The notes under the pieces: generated by a model
The model's database searches: none
Seen by the model: only the letters and a program-made list of their open reading frames with translations
What the model was told of the DNA's origin: nothing
Source: Ardenticatenaceae bacterium
Lineage (GTDB): Bacteria; Chloroflexota; Anaerolineae; Promineifilales; Promineifilaceae
NCBI GenBank assembly: GCA_020634315.1
Contig: JACKBV010000042.1
Coordinates: 1-28,279, forward strand
Length of the DNA: 28,279 nucleotides
Reading direction: 5' to 3'
Made by a program: the position numbers and the translations under genes
Part shown: piece after piece, positions 8,643 to 15,479 of the stretch
Layout: each line of letters starts with the position of its first letter
Position numbering within the stretch: the first letter of the stretch is position 1

Positions 8643-9429
8643 AAACGGGCAGCAACAACCGACAACCAATGACATGACCGCGCCGCCCGCCCCCATCACC
8701 CTCTTGGGCACGCCCGTTCATCCAATAACCATGGTCAGCACATTGGCTGCCATCCGCCAATTCATGCGTGAGCCGCGCCTGCACCAGATTTGCACCACCA
8801 ACCCAGAATTTGTGATGACCGCCCAGCGCGACCCCTTATTTCGCCAGATTTTAGAGGCCGCCGACTTGTGCATTCCCGACGGCATCGGCCTCATCTACGC
8901 CGCGCGCTGGCTAAACTGGCGCTGGCAGCAGCCGCGACTGCCAGAACGCGTCCCCGGCTCCGAATTGATTTACCATCTGGCAGCGCTATGCGCCGCAGAA
9001 GGGTGGCTGCCCTTTTTACTTGGTGCCAGCGAAGGCATTGCCGCGGCAACAGCCGACATCCTTCAGGGCCAATACCCGGCGCTGCAAATTGCGGGAACGC
9101 ATGCCGGGTCTCCTGCATTCGAGGAAAACGATGCCCTTGTGCAGATGATTAATGAGAGCGGCGCGAACTTGCTGCTGGTGGCCTATGGCGCACCCAAACA
9201 GGACAAGTGGATTTATCGTAACCGCGACAAGCTGCCAAATGTGCGTGTGGCTATTGGCGTGGGCGGCTCCTTTGATTTTGTGACTGGCAAATCCATTCGT
9301 GCGCCGCGTTGGGTACAAAATTTAGGGCTGGAATGGCTGCACCGCCTGCTGCATGAGCCATGGCGCTGGCGGCGCATGCTGGCCTTGCCAAAATTTGCGC
9401 TGCGCGTGCTAATCGCCAGACATCGCTAA
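8632..9429 (+). CDS. WecG/TagA/CpsF family glycosyltransferase (GT26)
   Basis: Transfers a sugar, typically N-acetylmannosamine, to a polyprenyl-diphosphate-linked GlcNAc; in Firmicutes TagA this makes the linkage unit of wall teichoic acid. Family hallmarks are ICTTNPEFVM (T-x-N-xE), ADLCIPDGIGLIYAAR (the conserved Asp-Gly), LLVAYGAPKQDKWI and the C-terminal GVGGSFDFVTGKSIRAPRWVQNLGLEWLHRL. ATG 8632 overlaps the preceding GT4 by 11 nt and gives 265 aa; ATG 8674 (MTAPPAP, 251 aa) is equally near the family's usual start, and neither has a clear ribosome-binding site. The sixth gene of the mre operon, it points to a wall glycopolymer or exopolysaccharide whose synthesis is coupled to growth. 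A C-terminal amphipathic, basic segment (RLLHEPWRWRRM) probably contacts the membrane. Confidence 0.93.
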   Translation: MSIKNGQQQPTTNDMTAPPAPITLLGTPVHPITMVSTLAAIRQFMREPRLHQICTTNPEFVMTAQRDPLFRQILEAADLCIPDGIGLIYAARWLNWRWQQPRLPERVPGSELIYHLAALCAAEGWLPFLLGASEGIAAATADILQGQYPALQIAGTHAGSPAFEENDALVQMINESGANLLLVAYGAPKQDKWIYRNRDKLPNVRVAIGVGGSFDFVTGKSIRAPRWVQNLGLEWLHRLLHEPWRWRRMLALPKFALRVLIARHR

Positions 9430-9458
9430 ACTCATTATTGGCGATCTCCGCACCAATG

Positions 9459-10052
9459 CTACATCCGGAATGGTTCCCGCTTTGAGTTCCCCAGTGTGCG
9501 CAAAAACTGCACCCAATACCCAATCATCAGCGCTACCACCCAAAACAACACGGTGAAAAAGGGCGCGGTAAATGTCAGATGCGACTCTTGATAGGCCGTT
9601 TCGGGCATATACCAGTTGAGCGCCGCGCCAACGGCCGTTAACCAGACAACGGCCGTACTCACCCCCGCCGTCACCAACCCCGCACGCAAACCGAGGCCAC
9701 AAGCCGCCAACGCTAACGGCAAAAAGAAAGCCGCCGCGCCCGGTTCGCCCAAGCCATAGCTGGAAACGTCCAGCGTGATTAACAACAACAGCAAACTGAC
9801 CAGCAGCCACAAGGCCAACGATGGGCGGCGGCGATTGACGGCTAACAATCCGACCAGAAGCAGGGTAAAGACGAGCGAGGCAACGGCCGTTTCCCACTCC
9901 AAATCCCCACTCACCAGCCACGCCAAAACCAGCCCCCAGGCAGCCGCAGCAACACCAAGACACGCCACCACCACCAGACTCGCCTGCCCACGCTGCCACG
10001 CATCCTCTCCGGGTGGCAGCAAACTACGCCAAACCTGCTTCGTCGTCATCAT
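9459..10052 (-). CDS. Polytopic membrane protein resembling a sensor-kinase input domain
   Basis: A 197-aa protein with about five to six membrane segments and very short loops: around residues 22-43, 50-68, 75-94, 106-135 (probably two) and 160-185. The pattern of an N-terminal helix pair, then LGLRAGLVTAGVSTAVVWL, resembles the membrane input domain found in front of histidine kinases or diguanylate cyclases in Chloroflexi. Here the protein stops 11 residues after the last helix (LGNSKREPFRM) with no kinase, HAMP or GGDEF part. The first of two adjacent ATGs (10052) overlaps the sulfotransferase stop and sits 4 nt after GGAGGAGG, an excellent ribosome-binding site, so the frame extending to 10202 is not used. 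It is the last gene of the sulfotransferase operon. Function unknown; a degenerate sensor or a small membrane partner of the sulfotransferase are both possible. Confidence 0.8.
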   Translation of the reverse strand: MMTTKQVWRSLLPPGEDAWQRGQASLVVVACLGVAAAAWGLVLAWLVSGDLEWETAVASLVFTLLLVGLLAVNRRRPSLALWLLVSLLLLLITLDVSSYGLGEPGAAAFFLPLALAACGLGLRAGLVTAGVSTAVVWLTAVGAALNWYMPETAYQESHLTFTAPFFTVLFWVVALMIGYWVQFLRTLGNSKREPFRM

Positions 10053-10858
10053 CGCTCCTCCTCCAACATCCAGGCAAACGGCGTCCCCGCCAACACCTGG
10101 GCTACCTCCCCAAAATTCGCCACCAGGTCTGGCAGCGGGTAAGGATTCGTCTTTACATAGCGCACATCGACCGGCTTGGCCGCAATATTCAGAAATTCGC
10201 ACACTTTACGATATGCCAGCTGCGGATCAGCGGCGATGTCCGCCTCATAACTCAATTTCAACATGCGGCGTGCCTGCAACAAACGCTCCAATTCGACAAA
10301 CTGCGCCTGATAATCATGCAAAAAAGCCAACAGCGGCTTCTCGTCGCGGTCAATACGCACCTGCTCCACATTAATCGTGACCTGATGCGCCTGTGCCGCT
10401 GCCGCTTTCCGTTGATGAAACTTGCCAGTTTCATGGGCAATCAGGCTGGACACAATTTTGCGCAAATAATTTTCCCTTTCCAAAATGACAAAATGGTCAA
10501 ATCCCAGGCGTTCCAAATCATCCACATACGCAGCCAGTGTCTTGTTAAGCTGCTGCAAATGGAAAAACTTAACCTCAAAGCCATAATAGCGCTGCCCCGC
10601 CTGCCGCATCCGGCGTCGCACATAGGCGATGGGATCGCCCCCAGGATCATGGTTGGCAGCACCCGTCGGCAAAATGGAACGATAAATTTCGCCATCCCAA
10701 AAGATGCGTGTGTGCTGCTGCAACATGTCGCCGAGCACGGTGCTGCCGCTGCGCCCAATGTGAAACAGCACCACATTCCCCGGTCGCAGCGGGGAAAGCA
10801 GTGGACCAAACAGCACAGACTGCGCAGTTTGTGTGACTTTTTGCCAGGAAAATCTCAT
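10049..10858 (-). CDS. Sulfotransferase family protein
   Basis: A 269-aa P-loop enzyme predicted to move the sulfuryl group from PAPS to an alcohol or amine on a carbohydrate, lipid or small molecule. The 5'-phosphosulfate loop is G35-R-S-G-S-T40 (VVLFHIGRSGSTVLGDML). The 3'-phosphate site is the R128...S137 pair in LERENYLRKIVSS, with the normal 8-residue spacing. The N-terminal segment is not a cleavable signal, so it acts in the cytoplasm. Its start overlaps the preceding gene's stop (ATGA) and its stop overlaps the next gene, so it is translationally coupled on both sides. The acceptor is not evident. The link with an alcohol dehydrogenase and an unknown protein rather than with glycosyltransferases argues against a simple polysaccharide sulfation cassette. 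Confidence 0.88.
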   Translation of the reverse strand: MRFSWQKVTQTAQSVLFGPLLSPLRPGNVVLFHIGRSGSTVLGDMLQQHTRIFWDGEIYRSILPTGAANHDPGGDPIAYVRRRMRQAGQRYYGFEVKFFHLQQLNKTLAAYVDDLERLGFDHFVILERENYLRKIVSSLIAHETGKFHQRKAAAAQAHQVTINVEQVRIDRDEKPLLAFLHDYQAQFVELERLLQARRMLKLSYEADIAADPQLAYRKVCEFLNIAAKPVDVRYVKTNPYPLPDLVANFGEVAQVLAGTPFAWMLEEER

Positions 10859-11892
10859 TGTTCCTTATCGTTACCTGCTTCTGGTTTTACCCCTTTGTCA
10901 GCATCCATATCATAGGTAATCACCTGTTCATCGGTAATTTCCAGAGAATCATCATCTTGTTGTGGGGCAAAACCTTTGTCTTCGTCCATCTGTTTTACAG
11001 ATTTCACTTGCTGCAAGCTATACGGCGCATGAAGGTCATCCAGGTGTTCATCGTATAAATCAAACCAGGGATACTTGTGTTTAGCATACGTCTTGGCGGT
11101 GATCGGTGTCGCTGGTGGTTCCATGCCAGTTATTTCCCGAAACATCATGCTGTTGACAATATGCACATCGACCCGCCCATAATTTGTGGCATCCCAGGTA
11201 TCATACCCATGTCGGTCTGGGTAAATCTTTTGTTTCATGCGCCCGCCCGCGCCGAGTCCCATCTCGGCACCACGCGTCACGATTGGCGATGGCGGTACTT
11301 CACCCAAGGATTTCAAGCCAAAGCCAACCCGGTCATCCCAGGGGGACGGTGTGGGTGGTTGATCCGGGAATTTGCCCGGTACTGGTTCATAGACAATGAT
11401 CTGGATGCCGCCAAACACTTCTTCGCCGGTGATCTGTGCCTCGACGGTATAGCCCATTCCCAGTGGCATCGCGACAAACTGGCGAATAAAGCCATCACCC
11501 GCATTAATGCCATCCAACCAGGGCTGTGGCGGCGACACCACGTAATCGTCTTCATATGGCAGCAGTTCATCTTGCCAGGGTTTGCCGGAAACTGCGTTGA
11601 CACGGCCGATTCCAATCTTCACCGCATTAGGATGCCACTGGCGGCCACGAAAACGTATCCACAATGCTTCGCGCTGATACATGGGAATGAAAAAGCCGCC
11701 GCGTTCGCGCCAACTCTGCGGCACACGATCACGGTAATCGTCCACACACATAATTGGAAATTGCCCTAATCCTGGCGGCAGCGGATAGGTTTTATCATCA
11801 TCGGGAATGCGCAACGTGCGCTGAAAATTCAGCGAAAAACTATGCGCTTCACCAAATACGAGATTGTTTTTTTCGGCCGTTACCTCTAACAT
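10855..11892 (-). CDS. Conserved-type protein of unknown function (345 aa) in sulfotransferase operon
   Basis: I recognise no catalytic family. The protein is soluble, lacks a signal peptide and looks like a well-conserved enzyme or binding protein because of dense Trp/Tyr/Pro motifs: LPPGLGQFPIMCVDDY, VPQSWRERGGFFIPMYQREALWI, PQPWLDGI, IRQFVAMPLGMGYTVEAQITGEE and FGGIQIIVYEP. From memory, similar proteins occur as uncharacterised ORFs in other bacteria, including actinobacteria, but I cannot name a domain. The C-terminal ~60 residues are acidic and low complexity (MDEDKGFAPQQDDDSLEIT, MDADKGVKPEAGNDKEQ) and look disordered. AAAGGAGG 5 nt before the ATG is the best ribosome-binding site in the window; it overlaps the stop region of the alcohol dehydrogenase, 11 nt upstream. 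A role in handling the sulfotransferase's substrate is an inference from operon position. Confidence 0.85.
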   Translation of the reverse strand: MLEVTAEKNNLVFGEAHSFSLNFQRTLRIPDDDKTYPLPPGLGQFPIMCVDDYRDRVPQSWRERGGFFIPMYQREALWIRFRGRQWHPNAVKIGIGRVNAVSGKPWQDELLPYEDDYVVSPPQPWLDGINAGDGFIRQFVAMPLGMGYTVEAQITGEEVFGGIQIIVYEPVPGKFPDQPPTPSPWDDRVGFGLKSLGEVPPSPIVTRGAEMGLGAGGRMKQKIYPDRHGYDTWDATNYGRVDVHIVNSMMFREITGMEPPATPITAKTYAKHKYPWFDLYDEHLDDLHAPYSLQQVKSVKQMDEDKGFAPQQDDDSLEITDEQVITYDMDADKGVKPEAGNDKEQ

Positions 11893-11903
11893 CTCAGCCT
11901 CCT

Positions 11904-12932
11904 TTATGGCACAATCACCACACGCACCTCGTCGCTAAACAAGTCCAGCCTATCCAATACACGGTTGATTTCGTCCGCATCCAACGGAATCGTCCGCGAT
12001 ACAACACCTGTCAGATCAAGTTTGCCTTGTGTGACCAAATCCAGCAGCAGCGGAATTTCCTGCGCCAAATGGTCTGACACGCCGATAATTTCCGCTTCTT
12101 TGTTGAGCAATTCTGTGTAAGGGGCAATCGTAAAGCTGCGGTCACTGAGTCCGGCAATGCCCGCACGCCCCATAATTCCCAAAACTTGAACAGCCTGCTG
12201 CATCGTCAGCGGCAAGCCAATCAATTCCAGGGCCACATCCACACCACGGCCGTTTGTCAATTCCTGTATCGTCGCCACCGGGTCCGTATCCAGGGCATTG
12301 ATAGGCGTGGCCCCATACTGCTGCGCCAATGACAATTTGCTCTCTTTAATGTCTACGGTGTAAACATGCGCCGCCCCCAAGGCAAAGGCCAACTGCACCG
12401 CCGACATGCCCAGCCCGCCCATACCAAAAATGGCGACCGATTCCCCCGGCTGCAAGCGGGTTTTGTGCAGGGCGTGCAGCGCCGTCGCCGACGAGCACAT
12501 GAGCACCGCCCCTTGGGCAAAGGGAATGGCATCGGGCAGCACAAAGACGCTGGATGCGGGGACGACGATGTACTCGGCATAGCCGCCATCACGATATTTG
12601 CCGATCATTTTGCCGGTGGTGCAGAATTGTTCATTGTGCCGTTGGCAGTAATGGCAATGTCCGCAAGTAGCCATGTAATGCAGGCAAACGCGCTGACCGG
12701 GCTGGAACTGCGCAACGGCCGTTCCCACTTCCACCACCACCCCGGCAACTTCATGCCCCAACGTCAGCGGCAGCGGATACACCGGCGAAACACCGGCGCG
12801 GTAGTGCGCGTCGGAATGGCAAATGCCCGCCGCCTTCACCTGCACCAACACATCATCAGGGCCAACTTGGGGAATGGGGAGTTCTTGGGTTTGCAACGGC
12901 CGTTTCACTTCCATCAATCGGATTGCTTTCAT
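11904..12932 (-). CDS. Zinc-dependent alcohol dehydrogenase (MDR family)
   Basis: Medium-chain dehydrogenase, 342 aa, interconverting an alcohol and an aldehyde or ketone with NAD(P). The catalytic zinc ligands are visible as C38 (AGICHSD) and the GHE motif (LTLGHEVAGVV). The structural zinc site is complete: four cysteines in CGHCHYCQRHNEQFC (C-x2-C-x2-C-x7-C). The coenzyme fold has GMGGLGMSAVQLA, followed by VDIKESKL, where the Asp favours NAD over NADP. ATG 12932 is chosen over upstream frames because AGGTGG stands a few bases before it. It is the first gene of a four-gene minus-strand operon with an unknown protein, a sulfotransferase and a membrane protein. Palindromes at 12714 (T-A-V) and 12895 (read K-R-P, a rare frame) lie in it. 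The substrate is unknown. Confidence 0.94.
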   Translation of the reverse strand: MKAIRLMEVKRPLQTQELPIPQVGPDDVLVQVKAAGICHSDAHYRAGVSPVYPLPLTLGHEVAGVVVEVGTAVAQFQPGQRVCLHYMATCGHCHYCQRHNEQFCTTGKMIGKYRDGGYAEYIVVPASSVFVLPDAIPFAQGAVLMCSSATALHALHKTRLQPGESVAIFGMGGLGMSAVQLAFALGAAHVYTVDIKESKLSLAQQYGATPINALDTDPVATIQELTNGRGVDVALELIGLPLTMQQAVQVLGIMGRAGIAGLSDRSFTIAPYTELLNKEAEIIGVSDHLAQEIPLLLDLVTQGKLDLTGVVSRTIPLDADEINRVLDRLDLFSDEVRVVIVP

Positions 12933-13037
12933 ATGCCCACCTGTCAATTAAAGCCGCGCCGCCAGCCTGCGCCGCTGACGGCACATCTTACGGATTGCGT
13001 ACACGAAAATCAATACATCACACACAAAACCTTGTTC

Positions 13038-13043
13038 ATCATA
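13038..13043 (-). promoter_or_regulatory. Candidate extended -10 for the alcohol dehydrogenase operon
   Basis: Minus-strand TATGAT preceded by TGG forms an extended -10 like that of mreB (both read GTGGTAT.AT). No good -35 is seen. It would give a leader of roughly 100 nt before ATG 12932. It lies just downstream of the 14-bp palindrome at 13061-13074 in the direction of transcription. Confidence 0.4.
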
Positions 13044-13058
13044 CCACAAGCAAGACAC

Positions 13059-13074
13059 AAAAAACGGCCGTTTT
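13059..13074 (-). terminator. Possible terminator made from the AACGGCCGTT palindrome
   Basis: Here the iterated palindrome is extended to AAAACGGCCGTTTT (14 bp, perfect) and is followed on the minus strand by further T residues, giving six T in a row. It lies 47 nt after the SGNH-hydrolase stop and before the candidate promoter of the next operon, the right place for a terminator. The stem is weak because the palindrome has no spare loop, so this is tentative. Confidence 0.3.
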
Positions 13075-13120
13075 CCACGCCGACGCAGGAAAGCCCGACG
13101 ACCCAGACACCAACAATCGC

Positions 13121-13954
13121 TCAATCTCCAGCCAGTTGTGTACAGAGTTGCGGCAGCGCCAAGGCCGCCCATCGCCCATACATCACGCCAGACGGATGCA
13201 GGCCATCAGCGGCCAGCAGCGCCGAATCTTGCGCGGCCTCCCGCGAAATGGGCGTCACATCCACATACAACACACCTTGTTTTGCGCTTTCCTCCAGATT
13301 CACCGCGTTAAACGCATCAATCTCCGCCGCGATTTGCCCCGTGTTGCCGCGCTGCCGCTGCGCAAAAGGGGTCACGCTCCAATCAGGGATGGAAAGCACA
13401 AACACGCGTCGGCTATCGCCTCCGGCAAAATCAATTGCCTGGGCCAACAAATTGGCAAACTGCTCCCGATATTCCTCGATGGCGCGTCCCCGATATTGGT
13501 TATTGACGCCAATCAGCAGCGACACCAGATCGAAAGGGCCTTGTGGCTGCGCCTGCGCGATGCCCGTGGCTAATTCGTCTGTCGTCCAGCCGGTACGCGC
13601 AACGATGACAGGATCGGCAATCATCACGCCTTGTGCGCGCAGCAGCGCCGCCAACTGCACCGGCCAACGCTCCGCTTCCGCCACACTTTCGCCGATGGTA
13701 TACGAATCACCTAACGCTAAAAACCACATCGCAACATCCCCTGTCGATAAATTGGCACACGGCTGGGGAACGGCCGTTTCCGTGGCAAAAGGCGTCGCTG
13801 TCATAACGGCCGTTTCCGTGACAGCAGCCGTTACACGAAGTGGCACATCCTCTCGCACCGCAGCAGCACAAGCAGCGAGCCATCCCAGGCAAACAAAGCC
13901 CAGCAAGAAAACCGATCTGCCTTTCCTCAACCATCCCGATTTATCGCGTGTCAA
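13121..13954 (-). CDS. SGNH/GDSL hydrolase, lipoprotein
   Basis: Secreted, membrane-anchored esterase or lipase-like enzyme of 277 aa. The N-terminus is a lipoprotein signal: basic start (RDKSGWLRKGR), hydrophobic core (SVFLLGFVCLGW) and lipobox LAAC. SGNH blocks are visible: block I LALGDSYTIGE (nucleophile Ser), block III IGVNNQYRG (oxyanion Asn) and block V DGLHPSG (catalytic Asp and His). The linker between lipobox and enzyme (residues about 38-65) is Thr/Ala/Val-rich and carries two AACGGCCGTT palindromes 36 nt apart, so the repeat has built part of the linker. The start is TTG 13954, overlapping the amidase stop (TTGA), with GGGGAG 5 nt before it; no in-frame ATG occurs before the signal. 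The substrate could be an ester on a polysaccharide or lipid. Confidence 0.9.
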   Translation of the reverse strand: MTRDKSGWLRKGRSVFLLGFVCLGWLAACAAAVREDVPLRVTAAVTETAVMTATPFATETAVPQPCANLSTGDVAMWFLALGDSYTIGESVAEAERWPVQLAALLRAQGVMIADPVIVARTGWTTDELATGIAQAQPQGPFDLVSLLIGVNNQYRGRAIEEYREQFANLLAQAIDFAGGDSRRVFVLSIPDWSVTPFAQRQRGNTGQIAAEIDAFNAVNLEESAKQGVLYVDVTPISREAAQDSALLAADGLHPSGVMYGRWAALALPQLCTQLAGD

Positions 13955-15243
13955 GAGGCTCCCCGCAGCGCTGCTTCAAGTTGCAGCGCCCATGGCAGCA
14001 GCGCCTCATCTGCGCCAAAACGCGCCGCCAATTGCAGCCCCAACGGCAAACCGTTCGCCGCAAACGACACAGGCAACGTCAACGTCGGCATGCCCGCGTG
14101 CGTCCAGGGTAAATTCATCACCGGATCGCCGGTGCTCTCTAGGCCAGCAGGGGCTGTGCCAGGGGCAGGCGGTGACAACCAGAGGTCAATCCCCTCGACA
14201 TCCATTGCCGTTTGCAAGGCGGAACGGAGCACCGAACAATTGTTCAAACTTTCCCTCATCCGCTCTGGCGTGATTTTGCGCCCTTTTTCAATGAGATCGG
14301 CCGTTTTGGCATGATACAAAGACGCATATTGCGCATACCAAATGGCGTGAACTTGCGCCGCCTCCGCCGCCACCAAATCTCGATGCAGCGCATCAATGCG
14401 TGCAAAATCAGCCATGACGGGCACGCGCCGCACTGGGAATCCCGCCGCAGCCAACCGCGCCACCGTCTCCTCAAAATGGGCTAAGGCAACGGCCGTTGCC
14501 TGTTCCAGGTAAGGGCCAAGCGGGATGCCCAGGGTCGGACGCGAAACGGTGCGCGGTTCGTGCGCCAACAAAGGGGTAACGGCCGTTATCATGCCCGCCA
14601 CATCGGCCGTAAACAAACCCACCGTATCAGCCGACGGCGATAAGGGGAGCACCCCCGCCTTTGTCAGCCGCTCATAGCTCGGCTTGAAGCCAACCACGCC
14701 ACAATACGCGGCCGGACGATTGATCGAGCCAATTGTTTGCGATCCCAGGGCTAAGGGGGCCAACCCGGCAGCGACCGCCGCCGCCGAGCCGCTGCTGGAA
14801 CCGCCCGGCGTGTGCGCCAAATTATGCGGATTGCGCGTTGGGCCAGGCGCAAAAAAGGCGAACTCCGTCGTCACCGTTTTGCCCAAAATCAAAGCGCCCA
14901 ATGTGCGCAGCTGCGTGACAAGTGGCGATTCATCCCCTTGCAGCAATGCCGCAGGCAAGCGGCAGCCGGCACGCGTCACAAATCCATCCACATGAAAAAT
15001 GTCTTTGACAGCAACCGGCACCCCAAATAATGGAGGGCGCAGTTGCGGATCGGGATAGGTTTGCGCCAACTGTGCCGCCTCTTGCCGCAAACGGGCGAAA
15101 CGGCCGTCTTCCGGCACAAACGCCAACACCTCTGCTTCGCGTGCCGCAAAACGCGCTTCCAATTCATCCAGGTAAACGGCTAATGGCTTTTGCCCGGTGC
15201 GCAAGGCCTCGACCAAATGGGATAGCGACATCTGTTCGTTCAT
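13951..15243 (-). CDS. Amidase signature family hydrolase
   Basis: Cytoplasmic amidase of 430 aa with the Ser-cis-Ser-Lys triad: K80 (VAVKDIF), S149 in PGGSSSGSAAAVAAG and S173 in GSQTIGSINRPA. The 24-residue gap between the serines equals that of FAAH and GatA. The GSQTIGSINRP motif differs from the common GSDTGGSIR-P (Ile for the first Gly of GG, an extra Asn). It is shorter than GatA and no gatB or gatC is nearby, so it is more likely a general amide or urea hydrolase than the tRNA amidotransferase subunit. ATG 15243 lacks a Shine-Dalgarno but lies 7 nt after a good -10 (TTGACG-17-TATCAT), which suggests a leaderless transcript; the frame is open upstream to 15279. It is co-transcribed with the SGNH lipoprotein gene. 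Palindromes at 14488 and 14578 encode T-A-V. Confidence 0.92.
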   Translation of the reverse strand: MNEQMSLSHLVEALRTGQKPLAVYLDELEARFAAREAEVLAFVPEDGRFARLRQEAAQLAQTYPDPQLRPPLFGVPVAVKDIFHVDGFVTRAGCRLPAALLQGDESPLVTQLRTLGALILGKTVTTEFAFFAPGPTRNPHNLAHTPGGSSSGSAAAVAAGLAPLALGSQTIGSINRPAAYCGVVGFKPSYERLTKAGVLPLSPSADTVGLFTADVAGMITAVTPLLAHEPRTVSRPTLGIPLGPYLEQATAVALAHFEETVARLAAAGFPVRRVPVMADFARIDALHRDLVAAEAAQVHAIWYAQYASLYHAKTADLIEKGRKITPERMRESLNNCSVLRSALQTAMDVEGIDLWLSPPAPGTAPAGLESTGDPVMNLPWTHAGMPTLTLPVSFAANGLPLGLQLAARFGADEALLPWALQLEAALRGAS

Positions 15244-15250
15244 GATTGAG

Positions 15251-15279
15251 ATGATAACGATTCCAACAAGAGGCGTCAA
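15251..15279 (-). promoter_or_regulatory. Promoter for leaderless amidase mRNA
   Basis: On the minus strand TTGACG (15274-15279), a 17-nt spacer and TATCAT (15251-15256) form a near-consensus promoter. Seven nt separate the -10 from ATG 15243, so transcription should start at or next to the A of the ATG. Confidence 0.6.
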
Positions 15280-15362
15280 AACGTTGCCTGCCCGCCAATC
15301 AGTCGTATGCTTCTTTGCCAGGAAAACCGATACAATCGGGTCGTGTGAACAAAATTATCGAC

Positions 15363-15458
15363 ATCCTCCCGGAGGTTCAAAATCTTTTTGGGGGGATACT
15401 ATGGATTCGTGCGTAAACAACATGATCCTCCCGGAGGTTTCGAAACCTCCGGGAGGAT
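15363..15458. repeat. Palindromic intergenic repeat with a 34-bp perfect palindrome
   Basis: ATCCTCCCGGAGGTT stands alone at 15363-15377 and recurs 62 nt later as the left arm of a perfect 34-bp palindrome at 15425-15458 (arm ATCCTCCCGGAGGTTTC, centre TTCGAA). The same core recurs at 24681-24917 and, degenerate, at 26825-26877. In the Nudix mRNA it would form a 15-16-bp hairpin ending about 21 nt before GTG 15480, burying the GGGAGG that would otherwise serve ATG 15468. The rest of the 15280-15479 gap holds only an isolated TACAAT (15331-15336) as a possible -10. Confidence 0.85.
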
Positions 15459-15479
15459 GCGAACTCTATGGAGGAAACT

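Noticed and set aside
10013..10915. A 300-codon plus-strand frame
   Set aside because: It is antisense to the sulfotransferase, which has an intact PAPS loop and operon overlaps; the plus-strand product has no recognisable features.
12366..14273. A 635-codon open frame on the plus strand
   Set aside because: It runs antisense to the alcohol dehydrogenase and SGNH genes, its product is low complexity (His/Pro/Arg/Ser) with no motif, and both minus-strand genes have clear catalytic residues.
13951..15243. GatA subunit of Glu-tRNA(Gln) amidotransferase
   Set aside because: The triad fits but the serine motif is atypical, the length is short and no gatB or gatC is adjacent; kept as a general amidase.
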